This document shows positions 37,477-48,670 of a stretch of DNA of 64,000 nucleotides, in pieces. The stretch is taken from assembly GCA_944321295.1 (NCBI GenBank), contig CALUKU010000001.1, forward strand, positions 124,001 through 188,000, written 5' to 3'. This stretch comes from an uncultured Prevotella sp. (GTDB lineage Bacteria > Bacteroidota > Bacteroidia > Bacteroidales > Bacteroidaceae). The notes under the pieces were generated by a model. That model saw only the letters and a list, made by a program, of their open reading frames with translations, made no database searches and was not told the origin of the DNA. Positions within the stretch are counted from its first letter, which is position 1. Every line of letters starts with the position of its first letter. Position numbers and translations under genes: made by a program.

Positions 37477-39775
37477 TTATGGTTTCAGTATGCCCGAGGC
37501 TGCTCCCTTATTAATGTTGACGGATTCACGCTTTACCTTGCGTCCGAAGTCAAAGCTGTATGACACGTTTACGAAAACCGCCTGTCCGCTCGTGCGCGAC
37601 AGTGTGTGGCGGTTGAATGAATAGTCGGCATAGCCGTAATAGCTTCTCACGTCGTCCTTGCCTCCGAATATGCGCCGGCAGCCAATCTGCACGAACAGTC
37701 CCTTGTTGCCCCACGCCGCAGTCAGACCGTAGTCGCATTTCGTCTTTAAGTATCCCGTCTGTGGGTCGAGGCCCTTGCGTGGGGTGTTGTAATATCCTGA
37801 GAAGCTGAAATGTCCCGTTGAGTAGTAAACCGCTGTCTGCAGCACCGGCGTATGAAGGCTGTGGCGCAGGCTGCCCGTCATGTCGATGTTGTTAAGACCG
37901 GCGTCGACTTTCAGCTGCAGCGAGTTGCCTAAAAGCATGAACACGCCGCTTAAGCCCAGCGTGTATGAATGATAGTCGCCGTCGGTAATGTATGTCCTTA
38001 CGAGCTTGCCGCCCTCTGCCATGTACCAATTGCGGGCCTGGTCTATGACGCCTTTGTAAAACACGTATGCCCCGAGCCTTACGTTTCGCATGTACTTGCC
38101 GTAAGACACGTTGCCCTGGATGAGCTTGCCCGTGGCAAGGCCAGGGTTGCCGCGCATCACCTCGTATGACGATATGTACTGCTCGGCTCCGTTAAGCATT
38201 GACAGCTGCGGCGAAACGGTGCCCATCATCACGTTGAACGCAATGTTGCTGCTGCCGCTCGTCTGTATGTTGCCGTTGAGCCTCGGCCTCGGCCATAACT
38301 TGGTGACACGCTTCTCGTCGTTCACCTTGTACGTGTTTACGTCAAATCCCAATTGCAGGCTCATCATGAATTTCCTGCCGAAATAGTGGGTGTACGTAGG
38401 GTATATAAGAAGGTCATAAGTGTCAAGGCGCTGACGGCTGCCCGTCGTTCCGTAATAGTCGGTGCGGCTGTTCGTGTAACCGTTCCATACAAGGAGGCTG
38501 AACCTGTCGCTTTTCCCGACGGTGATAGCGTAATTAAAGCTTTAGGTCCAGCATGTGGTAATTCTCCTTTGCGTTGCTCGTTACCGGCTGCAAGGCGCTT
38601 TCGGCATAGCTGCGCCTGTAAACGTTGCGGGCATAGTCGTATGTCAAGTTCCAGTAGAAGTTCTGCCTGTCGTTCAAGCGTATGTTGTGGTAAAGGTAAA
38701 GCTGCGGCGCTATGGCGCGCTGGTAAATGTCTGTAACGGCATTTGACGCCGGGTAGACGGAGGGCGAATACTTGACGGTTTCCTCCGTTACTCCCTTGGG
38801 CGTTTCGTTCCATGCCAATTGCGCGCGTGCCGTGAACGTTGAGCGTTTGCCGCGCACGGTCGCCTGCAGCAGGCCGAAGTCTGCAAGGCTCCGGCTTTCA
38901 GTCTTATCGGTGACGGATGTCTTGGTGAAGGCGGGCGTCAGGTTGTAGCTCTCGGTTGAGCCGGAGCCGGCGGTGTCGTCGCCGCCGAATGAAGAGCCGG
39001 CGACAGCGAGCAGGTTAACGTTGCCCTTATCGAAACTTCCCTGTACTGAGTAGTCGCCCTGTCCGAAAAGCACGTGCGTATTAGTCCTGGCGTCAACGTA
39101 TCCGCCGCTGTCATATTTTCTCGTAACATAGTTTACGACCTTGTCCCTGCCGGCGAAAAGACCCGTGGGATGGTCGTCATACTCTACATAAGCCACGTCT
39201 TTAGGCCTCAGGCGGTTGAGTTCCTGAAGTCCAACCTCCCTGCCGTCGATGCAGAAGGTAAGCGCCGTCCTGTCGACGGCTTTCACTTCACCAGTAACGG
39301 GGTTGACGTCGATTTGCGGTATCATCAGGTTGTACAGCAGGCTTATGCCGTTCATAGCCCCGTCTTTCTGCCTCTTTGTAGGTATGAACTTTACGTTCCC
39401 TTTTTCTACGGAAACGGTTTGCTGGCTGACTTCCACCTCGTCGAGCATAATGCTCTTTCGCCGCAATGTCACATCTCTTTTTATGTGGCCGTCACCGGGC
39501 AGTGTGGCAGAGTATTCGCCGTAACCGACATAGCTGAACGTGGCCGTTATCGTATCGGTCTTGGCAAATCCGATTTCGTAAAGTCCGTTCCTGCCCGATG
39601 TGGCTCCGAATGTCTGATTGCCGGATTTCACGATGATGTTGACGCCCTGCATGCCCTTACCGCTTTCGTTGCTGACGCGGCCGGTCATTGTGGCCGTCTT
39701 AACTTGAGCGGATATATGCAGAGGAAAGGCAAATGTGAATATTGCCGTGATTAATGGTATGAATGTATTTTTCAT
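37477..39775 (-). pseudogene. Outer-membrane beta-barrel / TonB-receptor-like gene with internal frameshift
   Basis: Two minus-strand frames together encode one protein of about 765 aa. Part 1 (39775-38534) starts MKNTFIPLITAIFTFAFPLHISAQ (signal peptide), then a carboxypeptidase-regulatory-like domain (about residues 28-105; GKGMQGVNIIVKSG), a plug-like segment and barrel strands, and stops at TAA 38536-38534 after LDLKL. Dropping one base (38536) continues as NYAITVGKSDRFSLL with no stop for 56 codons into the second frame, which runs to 37477 with barrel strands and a C-terminal end near VFVNVSYSFDFG. Family: outer-membrane beta-barrel, TonB-dependent-receptor-like; ligand unknown. The gene looks more GC-rich than the atp genes beside it. 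Real decay, recoding or an assembly error are all possible. Confidence 0.8.
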
Positions 39776-39902
39776 AATCATATATTTTTATTCGTGAGTT
39801 TTTTCAATTACTTTGCTTTTACTTACGTTACGTATGATAGTCATAATTGTGACATAATTAAATGTTAAATAATCTGTAATATCAAGCGAATTACTTTTTT
39901 CG

Positions 39903-39934
39903 CAAAAGTATTGAAAATGCTGATTGCGTGCAAA
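39903..39934 (-). promoter_or_regulatory. Promoter of the beta-barrel gene
   Basis: Minus-strand TTTG (39931-39934), 20-base spacer, TACTTTTG (39903-39910). It implies an untranslated leader of about 115-120 bases before the start at 39775. The rest of the 39782-40241 gap is AT-rich, with the atp terminator at 40172-40200. Confidence 0.65.
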
Positions 39935-40171
39935 ATTTATGAACATTAAAACTTCACAAAAACTTCACAATGCATATAAAGTGTTGATAATAAGTAACTT
40001 GTACAACAAGTAAATTAAAAACAAAGTATTGTTTACATCATAAGAGATATAAAATTTAATCATTATATAAACAAGAGTAAACTTCAATACATCGTTTTGC
40101 AACCTGCCAGATGTACGTAAACTGCAAAACTATAGATAAACCTTTATTTATGCTTATCTATAAAAACAAAA

Positions 40172-40200
40172 ATGGCTGTACCCCAAAAAGGTACAGCCAT
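40172..40200 (-). terminator. ATP synthase operon terminator
   Basis: 11-bp stem ATGGCTGTACC/GGTACAGCCAT (40172-40182, 40190-40200); on the minus strand it is followed by TTTTTGTTTTTAT. Located 42 bases after the atpG stop. Confidence 0.85.
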
Positions 40201-40241
40201 CAAACACAATTTCATAATGGTAAGGTTTCTTATCCTTATAC

Positions 40242-41210
40242 CTAATTGTTCACAGTGCCACCCACAATATCGAGCAACTCGTTTGTGATAGCCTGCTGAC
40301 GTCCCTTGTTATATTGGAGATTCAACTCTCTGAGAAGTTCATCTGCATTATCCGTTGCTGTCTGCATAGCTACCATTCTGGCCGCATGTTCACTTGCATT
40401 ACTATCTAATAATGCCGTGTAAATCATCAAATGCAATAATTTAGGAATTAATTGTGACAAAACCGTTTCCATATCCGGTTCGACAATAAAATTGTCGTTC
40501 AATGGTTTTGCTTCCTCTTTCTCGCTTGATGATTGTTTGCGTCCCTTTTTCCTCAGATATTCTTGAGCTTCAAGTGTCGCAATGTTTGAAGATAAATCAC
40601 GCTCGTCATCAAAATCCAATTCATCTTTTACGTCAATCGGTAAGAATGTCTTACGTGTCAAAATCTGCGAGCCTGCGCTCTTGAAGTGGTGATATATCAT
40701 CTCAACACGGTCAATTTCGCCACTGATGAATTTTTCCGCAAGAGATTCAGCCAAATCAATACACGGATGGATATTAGGCTTATCAGCGATTTCTGAGAAA
40801 TCGCCTCCGCACTTCAAGCCGAGCTTTGTCACCTTTTCTGCAACCTTTCTGCCAATAGGATAGATGATAATATTATCCTTACCCAAATGCTGGTATTCAT
40901 TAACTACCTGCTGCATCATTTTAATGATGTTGGCGTTAAATCCACCACAAAGACTGCTATTTGATGAATATACAATCAAAGCGACCTTCTTCACTGGCCT
41001 GACTTCACTATATATTGTAGTTGCGTCAATCTCGGAAGCAAGGAAACTTTTTAGTATATGTTCAAGCATCGACTCATATGGAAGCATATTTTCAATCATC
41101 ACCTGTGCGTGATGCAATTTTGAAGATGCAACCATTTTCATAGCACTCGTAATCTTACGGGTACTATTCACTGATGTTATACGGTTCTTAATCTCTTTTA
41201 GTGACGGCAT
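40242..41210 (-). CDS. atpG: F1 ATP synthase gamma subunit
   Basis: Central rotor stalk of F1. 322 aa, somewhat longer than the usual 285-290 aa; the extra residues are a charged insert near residues 195-230 (EYLRKKGRKQSSSEKEEAKP). N terminus PSLKEIKNRITSVNSTRKIT and the C-terminal helix TAMQ-like AMQTATDNADELLRELNLQYNKGRQ are the paired coiled-coil ends. Last gene of the operon. Confidence 0.95.
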   Translation of the reverse strand: MPSLKEIKNRITSVNSTRKITSAMKMVASSKLHHAQVMIENMLPYESMLEHILKSFLASEIDATTIYSEVRPVKKVALIVYSSNSSLCGGFNANIIKMMQQVVNEYQHLGKDNIIIYPIGRKVAEKVTKLGLKCGGDFSEIADKPNIHPCIDLAESLAEKFISGEIDRVEMIYHHFKSAGSQILTRKTFLPIDVKDELDFDDERDLSSNIATLEAQEYLRKKGRKQSSSEKEEAKPLNDNFIVEPDMETVLSQLIPKLLHLMIYTALLDSNASEHAARMVAMQTATDNADELLRELNLQYNKGRQQAITNELLDIVGGTVNN

Positions 41211-41217
41211 ATATCAA

Positions 41218-42804
41218 TCAGTTTTTATACTGGCCTGCAATATCAGCCATGACAGATTCAATTACTTGAGTCTGTTCATCACCGATTTTTCCGCTTGACA
41301 ATGTTTCAATGACATCTGCATGTGAAGTGCGCATCTTGTCAAGGAATGTGTCTTGACATTCACGAACGTTCTCCACTGGCACATCATGCATCAAGCCATG
41401 TGTTCCACAATAAAGAATTGCGACTTGCTCTCCTACGGGCATCGGGCTATACTGTGGCTGTATAAGAAGTTGGTTATTCTTACGACCACGGTCAAGAGTC
41501 ATAGCAGTTACTGCATCCATGTCGCTTGAGAACTTTGAGAATGACTCAAGCTCACGATATTGTGCCTGGTCGATTTTCAATGTACCTGCGACTTTCTTCA
41601 TACTCTTGATTTGAGCAGAACCACCCACACGGCTAACCGAAATACCTACGTTAATTGCGGGACGGAAACCTTGGTTGAACAAGTCGGTTTCAAGATATAT
41701 CTGTCCGTCGGTAATAGATATCACGTTCGTCGGGATATACGCAGAAACGTCACCAGCCTGTGTTTCAATGATAGGTAACGCCGTAAGTGAACCGCCGCCC
41801 TTAACGTGTCCTTTCATACATTCGGGCAGGTCATTCATCTGTTCAGCAACTTCCTGCTGGTCATTGATCCTTGCCGCACGCTCGAGAAGACGGCTATGCA
41901 AGTAGAATACATCACCAGGATATGCCTCACGGCCTGAAGGACGCCTCAATATAAGTGAAACCTCACGATAAGCGACTGCCTGCTTTGACAGGTCATCATA
42001 TACTACTAATGCAGAATATCCCCTATCCCTAAAATATTCACCGATTGCGGCACCTGCAAAAGGAGCATAATATTGCATAGCTGCAGGGTCAGCAGCCGTA
42101 GCCGAAACGATGATCGTATAAGGCATTGCACCATGCTCTTTCAGATTTGCCACCAATGCAGCTACAGTTGAAGCTTTCTGACCGATAGCAACATATATGC
42201 AATATACAGGATTGCCAGCTTCGTAAAAGCTTTTCTGGTTGATGATGGTATCAACAGCAATAGCAGTCTTACCTGTTTGACGGTCGCCAATTATAAGCTC
42301 TCGCTGGCCTCGTCCGATAGGAATCATCGAGTCGACTGCCTTCAAGCCTGTCTGCAGAGGTTCTTTAACAGGCTGACGATATATCACACCAGGAGCCTTA
42401 CGGTCGAGCGGCATTTCATAAGAGTCTGTAAGGTCTATATCGCCCTTACCGTCTATCGCTTGGCCAAGAGGGTTTATAACTCGACCAAGCATATTGTCAT
42501 TCACCTTGATGCTGGCAATGCGCTTTGTACGTTTGACATGCATTCCTTCCTTAATTCCTGATGTCGGACCTAAAAGCACACAACCAACATTATCCTCCTC
42601 AAGGTTCATCACAATGGCCATAGTTCCATTCTCGAACTCAAGAAGCTCATTTGCCTCAGCATTACGCAGACCGTATATTCGGGCCACACCGTCGCTGACC
42701 TGCAAAACCGAACCTACCTCGTCGAACTTGGCGCTATCACTTATACCCTTGAGTTGGTCAAGAAGAACTTGAGATACTTCGCTTGGTTTAATTTTATCTG
42801 ACAT
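41218..42804 (-). CDS. atpA: F1 ATP synthase alpha subunit
   Basis: Non-catalytic nucleotide-binding subunit of F1, 528 aa. Walker [42 protein letters not shown] and the alpha signature [17 protein letters not shown]. Seven bases separate it from atpG and 15 from atpH. Confidence 0.98.
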   Translation of the reverse strand: MSDKIKPSEVSQVLLDQLKGISDSAKFDEVGSVLQVSDGVARIYGLRNAEANELLEFENGTMAIVMNLEEDNVGCVLLGPTSGIKEGMHVKRTKRIASIKVNDNMLGRVINPLGQAIDGKGDIDLTDSYEMPLDRKAPGVIYRQPVKEPLQTGLKAVDSMIPIGRGQRELIIGDRQTGKTAIAVDTIINQKSFYEAGNPVYCIYVAIGQKASTVAALVANLKEHGAMPYTIIVSATAADPAAMQYYAPFAGAAIGEYFRDRGYSALVVYDDLSKQAVAYREVSLILRRPSGREAYPGDVFYLHSRLLERAARINDQQEVAEQMNDLPECMKGHVKGGGSLTALPIIETQAGDVSAYIPTNVISITDGQIYLETDLFNQGFRPAINVGISVSRVGGSAQIKSMKKVAGTLKIDQAQYRELESFSKFSSDMDAVTAMTLDRGRKNNQLLIQPQYSPMPVGEQVAILYCGTHGLMHDVPVENVRECQDTFLDKMRTSHADVIETLSSGKIGDEQTQVIESVMADIAGQYKN

Positions 42805-42819
42805 ATTACGTGTTTTTTA

Positions 42820-43353
42820 TTACTTAAGCTGTGACAAAATAGAATTGAGCTTTGACTTTACGCTTAAATCCAATCTGTAAGTATCATACTCCAATATGAA
42901 ACCACCAATCAAATTCGGATTAATCTCAGTTTCAAACTCAACATCACCCTTTGTCTGACTTTCTACCAATTTCCGTAACTTTTGTTCAGTAATTGACGAT
43001 ACGGGCATGGCAGTCAAAAGTTTAGCACGGATTAGTTTTTTCTGACTCCGATATAAAGTAATATATGAATTCGCAATGAATTGCATCATGCTCTCCCTAT
43101 CTTCTTTCAATACAAGCTTGAAAAAAGTTTTTGTCAGTTGGCAAGGATCATCACCTGAAGCCGTCAAAAACAGCTTTCCCTTTTTCTCCTTTGAGAGCAT
43201 AGGATTATCTATGGTAAACTTTAATTCCGGAACATTCAAATAACTTTCCGACAAAGTCATCATTTCCTGATAAACTTTGTCCTCAAGATTTGTTTCCGTG
43301 CCAGCTTTTAGCAAAGCGCGTGCGTATCTTACCGATATTAATCCGATGTCCAT
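42820..43353 (-). CDS. atpH: F1 ATP synthase delta subunit
   Basis: Stator subunit linking F1 to the b subunits; 177 aa. N terminus IGLISVRYARALLKAGTETN and the C-terminal IGGFILEYDTYRLDLSVKSKL match the OSCP/delta family. Positioned between atpF and atpA as usual, with 5 bases to atpF. Confidence 0.93.
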   Translation of the reverse strand: MDIGLISVRYARALLKAGTETNLEDKVYQEMMTLSESYLNVPELKFTIDNPMLSKEKKGKLFLTASGDDPCQLTKTFFKLVLKEDRESMMQFIANSYITLYRSQKKLIRAKLLTAMPVSSITEQKLRKLVESQTKGDVEFETEINPNLIGGFILEYDTYRLDLSVKSKLNSILSQLK

Positions 43354-43358
43354 AACTA

Positions 43359-43862
43359 TTATTTTTTATCAGAAGAAGAAACTTCATCCAGCATACGGTC
43401 AATCAATTCCATCTGTGCCTTATCATTACCGAGCTTCTCACGCAGGATTTTCTCGGCAATCTCAACACTAAGTGTAGCTACTTCTTTACGAATATCGCTG
43501 ATGGCTGCCCTCTTTTGGTTCTCTATCTCAACTTTTGCCTCGGAAAGCAGCCTGTTGCCTTCTTCGCGAGCTTTGTCTTGAGCCTTTTCTACGATAGCGT
43601 CCCGTGTAGCTGCAGCTTCTTTTAATAATAGAGCCTGCTTTTCACGAGCATCCTGTAACAGGGCTTCGCTTTCGGCTTTGATGTTGGCAAGTTTTTCATT
43701 GGCCTCGTGTGCCTTGCGTAGACTTTCGTCTATCATGGCCTTGCGGTTGTTGACCATATTGACAATCACTGGGAAACCGAATTTCCACAGTATGCCAAGG
43801 ACAACGAGGAAAACAATCGCCATCCAAAAAAGCAGACCAAAATCAGGGGTTATTAATGACAT
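43359..43862 (-). CDS. atpF: Fo ATP synthase subunit b
   Basis: Peripheral stalk subunit, 167 aa: one N-terminal membrane helix (FGLLFWMAIVFLVVLGILWKFGF) followed by a long charged coiled coil (residues about 35-160) rich in Glu, Lys, Arg and Ala. Operon position confirms the call. Confidence 0.94.
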   Translation of the reverse strand: MSLITPDFGLLFWMAIVFLVVLGILWKFGFPVIVNMVNNRKAMIDESLRKAHEANEKLANIKAESEALLQDAREKQALLLKEAAATRDAIVEKAQDKAREEGNRLLSEAKVEIENQKRAAISDIRKEVATLSVEIAEKILREKLGNDKAQMELIDRMLDEVSSSDKK

Positions 43863-43899
43863 AAGCTGTTAAGATTTCTGTTACTTATTCTCCCTAAAA

Positions 43900-44163
<264 letters not shown>

Positions 44164-44194
44164 TTATTAAATTAATTTTATTGTCACTCTAAAT

Positions 44195-45277
44195 TTATTC
44201 TTTTGCATGTTCATGGACATGTGCCAAAGAGATGAACGCCGCACTAAGCATTGTAAATACAAGTGCCTGAATGAAGCAAACAAGCAACTCAAGCAACATC
44301 ATGAATATACTCATCGCAACGCTTACAACCGTCATTGTCGTTCCGGCTATCGCATTGATTCCAAACATGATGAAAATAATACAAGCCAAGGATATGGCTA
44401 TAGCATGTCCTGCCATCATATTTGCGAAAAGTCGAATCATCAGAGCCAAAGGCTTAGTAAATATACTGAAGAACTCGATGAACGGCATTAATGGCACTGG
44501 AACTTTCAGCCACGTCGGCACTTCCGGCCAAAAAATGTCCTTCCAATATGCTTTTGTTCCTGTAACATTGGTCACAATGAACGTACATAATGCTAAAAAG
44601 AGCGTTATCGTGATGTTACCGGTAAGGTTACCTCCTCCCGGCGGGAATGGAACAACACCCATGACGTTTGCCAGGAAGATGAAAAAGAAGCATGTCAATA
44701 AGTATGGAGCATATTTATCGGCTTCCTTTCCCAATGACGCTTTTACAACATCATTATAAATGTACATTATAAACATGTGCATCAAACCGACAAACCCTTT
44801 AGGAGCAGGGTCGTCCGGCTTGTGCTTCTTACACCATCGTGCAGGTATGAGCACACATATCAAAAGGAGAATGGCGTCTATGAAGAGAACTACCACAGAC
44901 TTTGTTATTGATATGTCAAACGGGCGGACTTCCGTACCCGCAACATTTTCACATACCTTATTCTCATTCTCCCCACTTCCTGATATGTATAAGCCATGAG
45001 GTCCGGGACGATTGCCTTGTGCATCTTTTTCTTCTGAAAATTCACTGCTGCAGAAAACATGCCATCCCGTTGAGCTTTTCACAATTATGGGAAGATGCAA
45101 TGTCACATGGTGCCCGTTTACAGTTGTGATATGCCAATCATAAGAATCTTGGATATGGCCGAACAATACTTCTTGCAGGTCGATACCCTTTTTCTCTTCT
45201 GACTGCTCAGCTGCATTAATAGGTGCAATGAAAGTCATCGACATCACAATGCAAAGCAAAAGTCTGATATATTTCAT
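44195..45277 (-). CDS. atpB: Fo ATP synthase subunit a with N-terminal extension
   Basis: Stator channel subunit, 360 aa, about 100 residues longer than E. coli subunit a. Residues 1-22 look like a cleavable signal sequence (MKYIRLLLCIVMSMTFIAPI), followed by a hydrophilic, probably periplasmic stretch to about residue 125; the conserved membrane part starts near VVLFIDAILLLICVLIP. The essential Arg is in PLALMIRLFANMMAGHAI. This extended layout is common in Bacteroidetes. It overlaps the atpI-like gene by 4 bases (ATGA). Confidence 0.93.
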   Translation of the reverse strand: MKYIRLLLCIVMSMTFIAPINAAEQSEEKKGIDLQEVLFGHIQDSYDWHITTVNGHHVTLHLPIIVKSSTGWHVFCSSEFSEEKDAQGNRPGPHGLYISGSGENENKVCENVAGTEVRPFDISITKSVVVLFIDAILLLICVLIPARWCKKHKPDDPAPKGFVGLMHMFIMYIYNDVVKASLGKEADKYAPYLLTCFFFIFLANVMGVVPFPPGGGNLTGNITITLFLALCTFIVTNVTGTKAYWKDIFWPEVPTWLKVPVPLMPFIEFFSIFTKPLALMIRLFANMMAGHAIAISLACIIFIMFGINAIAGTTMTVVSVAMSIFMMLLELLVCFIQALVFTMLSAAFISLAHVHEHAKE

Positions 45278-45699
45278 TTTTCAGTCTTTAGATTATTATT
45301 CTTTTCAGTGCGAGCAAAAAACACACTGTCAAATACAAGCATTACCAAATAAAAAACAAAAAACAACAATATGAAATTGCGTATGTCTGTCTTATTTTGG
45401 CTCAGCATGCAGAATGAAAAGATTACTATAGCCGCAATTATCAATCTTACCGTTGAAGCAGCCATATAAAACTTTGCCAAAGTATTTGGAGCTGATTTCG
45501 CTACACGTTTCCACAATCCGCCGTATGCAAAATTTACAACGACCGTGTATATCACGCTAACAGCCAAGGCGATCGTTATATCAGTGGTAATCAAATTGAG
45601 GCTTATTGACATTAAGACTATTAACGTTAATCCCGCCGTCAGCCAAAGACTATACTTATTATATTGTTTCGCCGTCTTGTCAATCAGCTTATCTTCCAT
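45274..45699 (-). CDS. AtpI-like small membrane protein
   Basis: 141 aa with four predicted membrane helices (for example LTAGLTLIVLMSISLNLI, ALAVSVIYTVVVNFAYGG, LIIAAIVIFSFCML, LLFFVFYLVMLVFDSVFF) and a charged C-terminal tail. The position between atpC and atpB and the topology fit the AtpI/UncI-type assembly factor or Mg/Ca-handling protein; sequence identity to classical AtpI is not obvious by eye. Confidence 0.65.
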   Translation of the reverse strand: MEDKLIDKTAKQYNKYSLWLTAGLTLIVLMSISLNLITTDITIALAVSVIYTVVVNFAYGGLWKRVAKSAPNTLAKFYMAASTVRLIIAAIVIFSFCMLSQNKTDIRNFILLFFVFYLVMLVFDSVFFARTEKNNNLKTEK

Positions 45700-45708
45700 G
45701 ACATTGTT

Positions 45709-45954
45709 TTAATCCAGTTCGACACAAAGGCTAACTACGTTTTTTTGTACTTCTACAAAACCGCCGCTTACCATCAAACTGTTTCGTCCTTCATCTGTTA
45801 CATATTCGACAACTCCAGGTTGAAGTGAAGAGATTATCGGTGCATGATCCTTAAGGATTTCAAAACAACCTTTAGTTCCCGGAACCGTTACGCTTGTAAC
45901 GGCTCCGTCAAACTCAACCTTCACTGGAGATATGATTTTAAGCTTTAATCCCAT
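45709..45954 (-). CDS. atpC: F1 ATP synthase epsilon subunit (short)
   Basis: 81 aa from MGLKLKIISPVKVEFDG at 45954 (an in-frame Met at 45972 is unlikely since it would overlap atpD's end). Only the N-terminal beta-sandwich domain is present (VPGTKGCFEILKDHAPIISSL); the C-terminal helical domain that inhibits ATP hydrolysis in E. coli is absent, which is normal for this phylum. Confidence 0.93.
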   Translation of the reverse strand: MGLKLKIISPVKVEFDGAVTSVTVPGTKGCFEILKDHAPIISSLQPGVVEYVTDEGRNSLMVSGGFVEVQKNVVSLCVELD

Positions 45955-45968
45955 GTGATAAGAATTTA

Positions 45969-47507
<1,539 letters not shown>

Positions 47508-47536
47508 TTATTTTTAAGGTATATCGTTTCAATACG

Positions 47537-47567
47537 CAAAAGTAATAAAATGTTTTTCAACCGCAAA
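47537..47567 (-). promoter_or_regulatory. Promoter of the ATP synthase operon
   Basis: Minus-strand TTTG (47564-47567), 19-base spacer, TACTTTTG (47537-47544), 36 bases ahead of the atpD start. Confidence 0.75.
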
Positions 47568-47667
47568 GAAAATGTATAAAACTTTTCAGTTGTAAACATT
47601 TATTTACATTATGCATTTATTTTTTCTCGACGTATATTAAATTACATTAACATGTACTATGGTGTGT

Positions 47668-48645
47668 TTATATGCTAAGTTCATCAAGCACGGTAATAAG
47701 CTTCTTGTCAAAAGGCTTATCTGAACGTATTGCTTCGCTTAACGGAACATACACCACTTCATTATTACGCACGCCCACCATTACGTTGCGCTGTCCTTGA
47801 AGTATAGCCTCGATTGCGCCAACACCAGTACGGCTTGCCAAAATCCTATCGTGAGCCGTGGGCCTTCCTCCACGCTGTAGATGGCCGAGTATTGAAACCC
47901 TCACGTCATAATCAGGGAATTCGTTGCGCACTCGGTCGGCATAATACAGCGCACCGCACTTGGGACTTTCGGAAACGATAACTATACAACTTTTTTTACT
48001 CTTTCTGATACCGCGCTCCATAAACCTCGCCAACTGGTCGACATCTGTTGAGTCTTCAGGTATTATGGCAGCTTCGGCTCCAGAAGCGATGGCACTATTC
48101 TGCGCCAGGAAACCGGCGTCACGCCCCATAACTTCAACGAAGAATATCCGCTCATGGCTTTGGGCCGTGTCGCGTATTCGGTCAACACACTCTACAATTG
48201 TGTTAAGCGTAGTGTCATAACCTATAGTCGAATCAGTGCCATACAAATCGTTGTCAATAGTTCCGGGCAATCCGATGCAGCAAACATCATATTCCTGTGC
48301 GAATTTCATAGCACCCGTCAGCGAGCCGTTGCCGCCTATGACAACAAGTGCGTCAATACTATTGGCAACCATCGTGTCGTAAGCCTTCTTACGTCCTTCC
48401 TCGGTCTTAAACTCATCACTACGTGCTGTCTTAAGTATCGTTCCGCCGGACATAATGATTCCGCTGACATTCTCAGTAGTAAAATCCGCTATCTCGTTGT
48501 TGATAAGTCCGTCATATCCACGGTAAATGCCTTTGATATTAAAACCTTTGCATATTCCCGCCCTCGTCACGGCACGTATGGCAGCGTTCATTCCAGGAGC
48601 GTCACCTCCTGACGTCATAATTCCTATCGTCTTAATCTTGCCCAT
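47668..48645 (-). CDS. pfkA: 6-phosphofructokinase
   Basis: Phosphorylates fructose 6-phosphate in glycolysis. 325 aa, group I PFK fold. [15 protein letters not shown] at the N terminus, catalytic [31 protein letters not shown] and [17 protein letters not shown]. The nucleotide-site motif, GGDGS in typical ATP-dependent enzymes, reads GGNGS here (codon AAC at about 48335), so the Asp that helps bind Mg-ATP is Asn. The Gly that distinguishes ATP- from PPi-dependent types is kept. Located 25 bases after nhaD on the same strand. Confidence 0.94.
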   Translation of the reverse strand: MGKIKTIGIMTSGGDAPGMNAAIRAVTRAGICKGFNIKGIYRGYDGLINNEIADFTTENVSGIIMSGGTILKTARSDEFKTEEGRKKAYDTMVANSIDALVVIGGNGSLTGAMKFAQEYDVCCIGLPGTIDNDLYGTDSTIGYDTTLNTIVECVDRIRDTAQSHERIFFVEVMGRDAGFLAQNSAIASGAEAAIIPEDSTDVDQLARFMERGIRKSKKSCIVIVSESPKCGALYYADRVRNEFPDYDVRVSILGHLQRGGRPTAHDRILASRTGVGAIEAILQGQRNVMVGVRNNEVVYVPLSEAIRSDKPFDKKLITVLDELSI

Positions 48646-48670
48646 AATATATTAATTGTTTTAGTTTGAT

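Noticed and set aside
37477..39781. Two separate outer-membrane genes
   Set aside because: The second frame has no signal peptide and the sequence between them translates without stops in the second frame for 56 codons upstream of its first Met; one gene with a one-base shift fits better.
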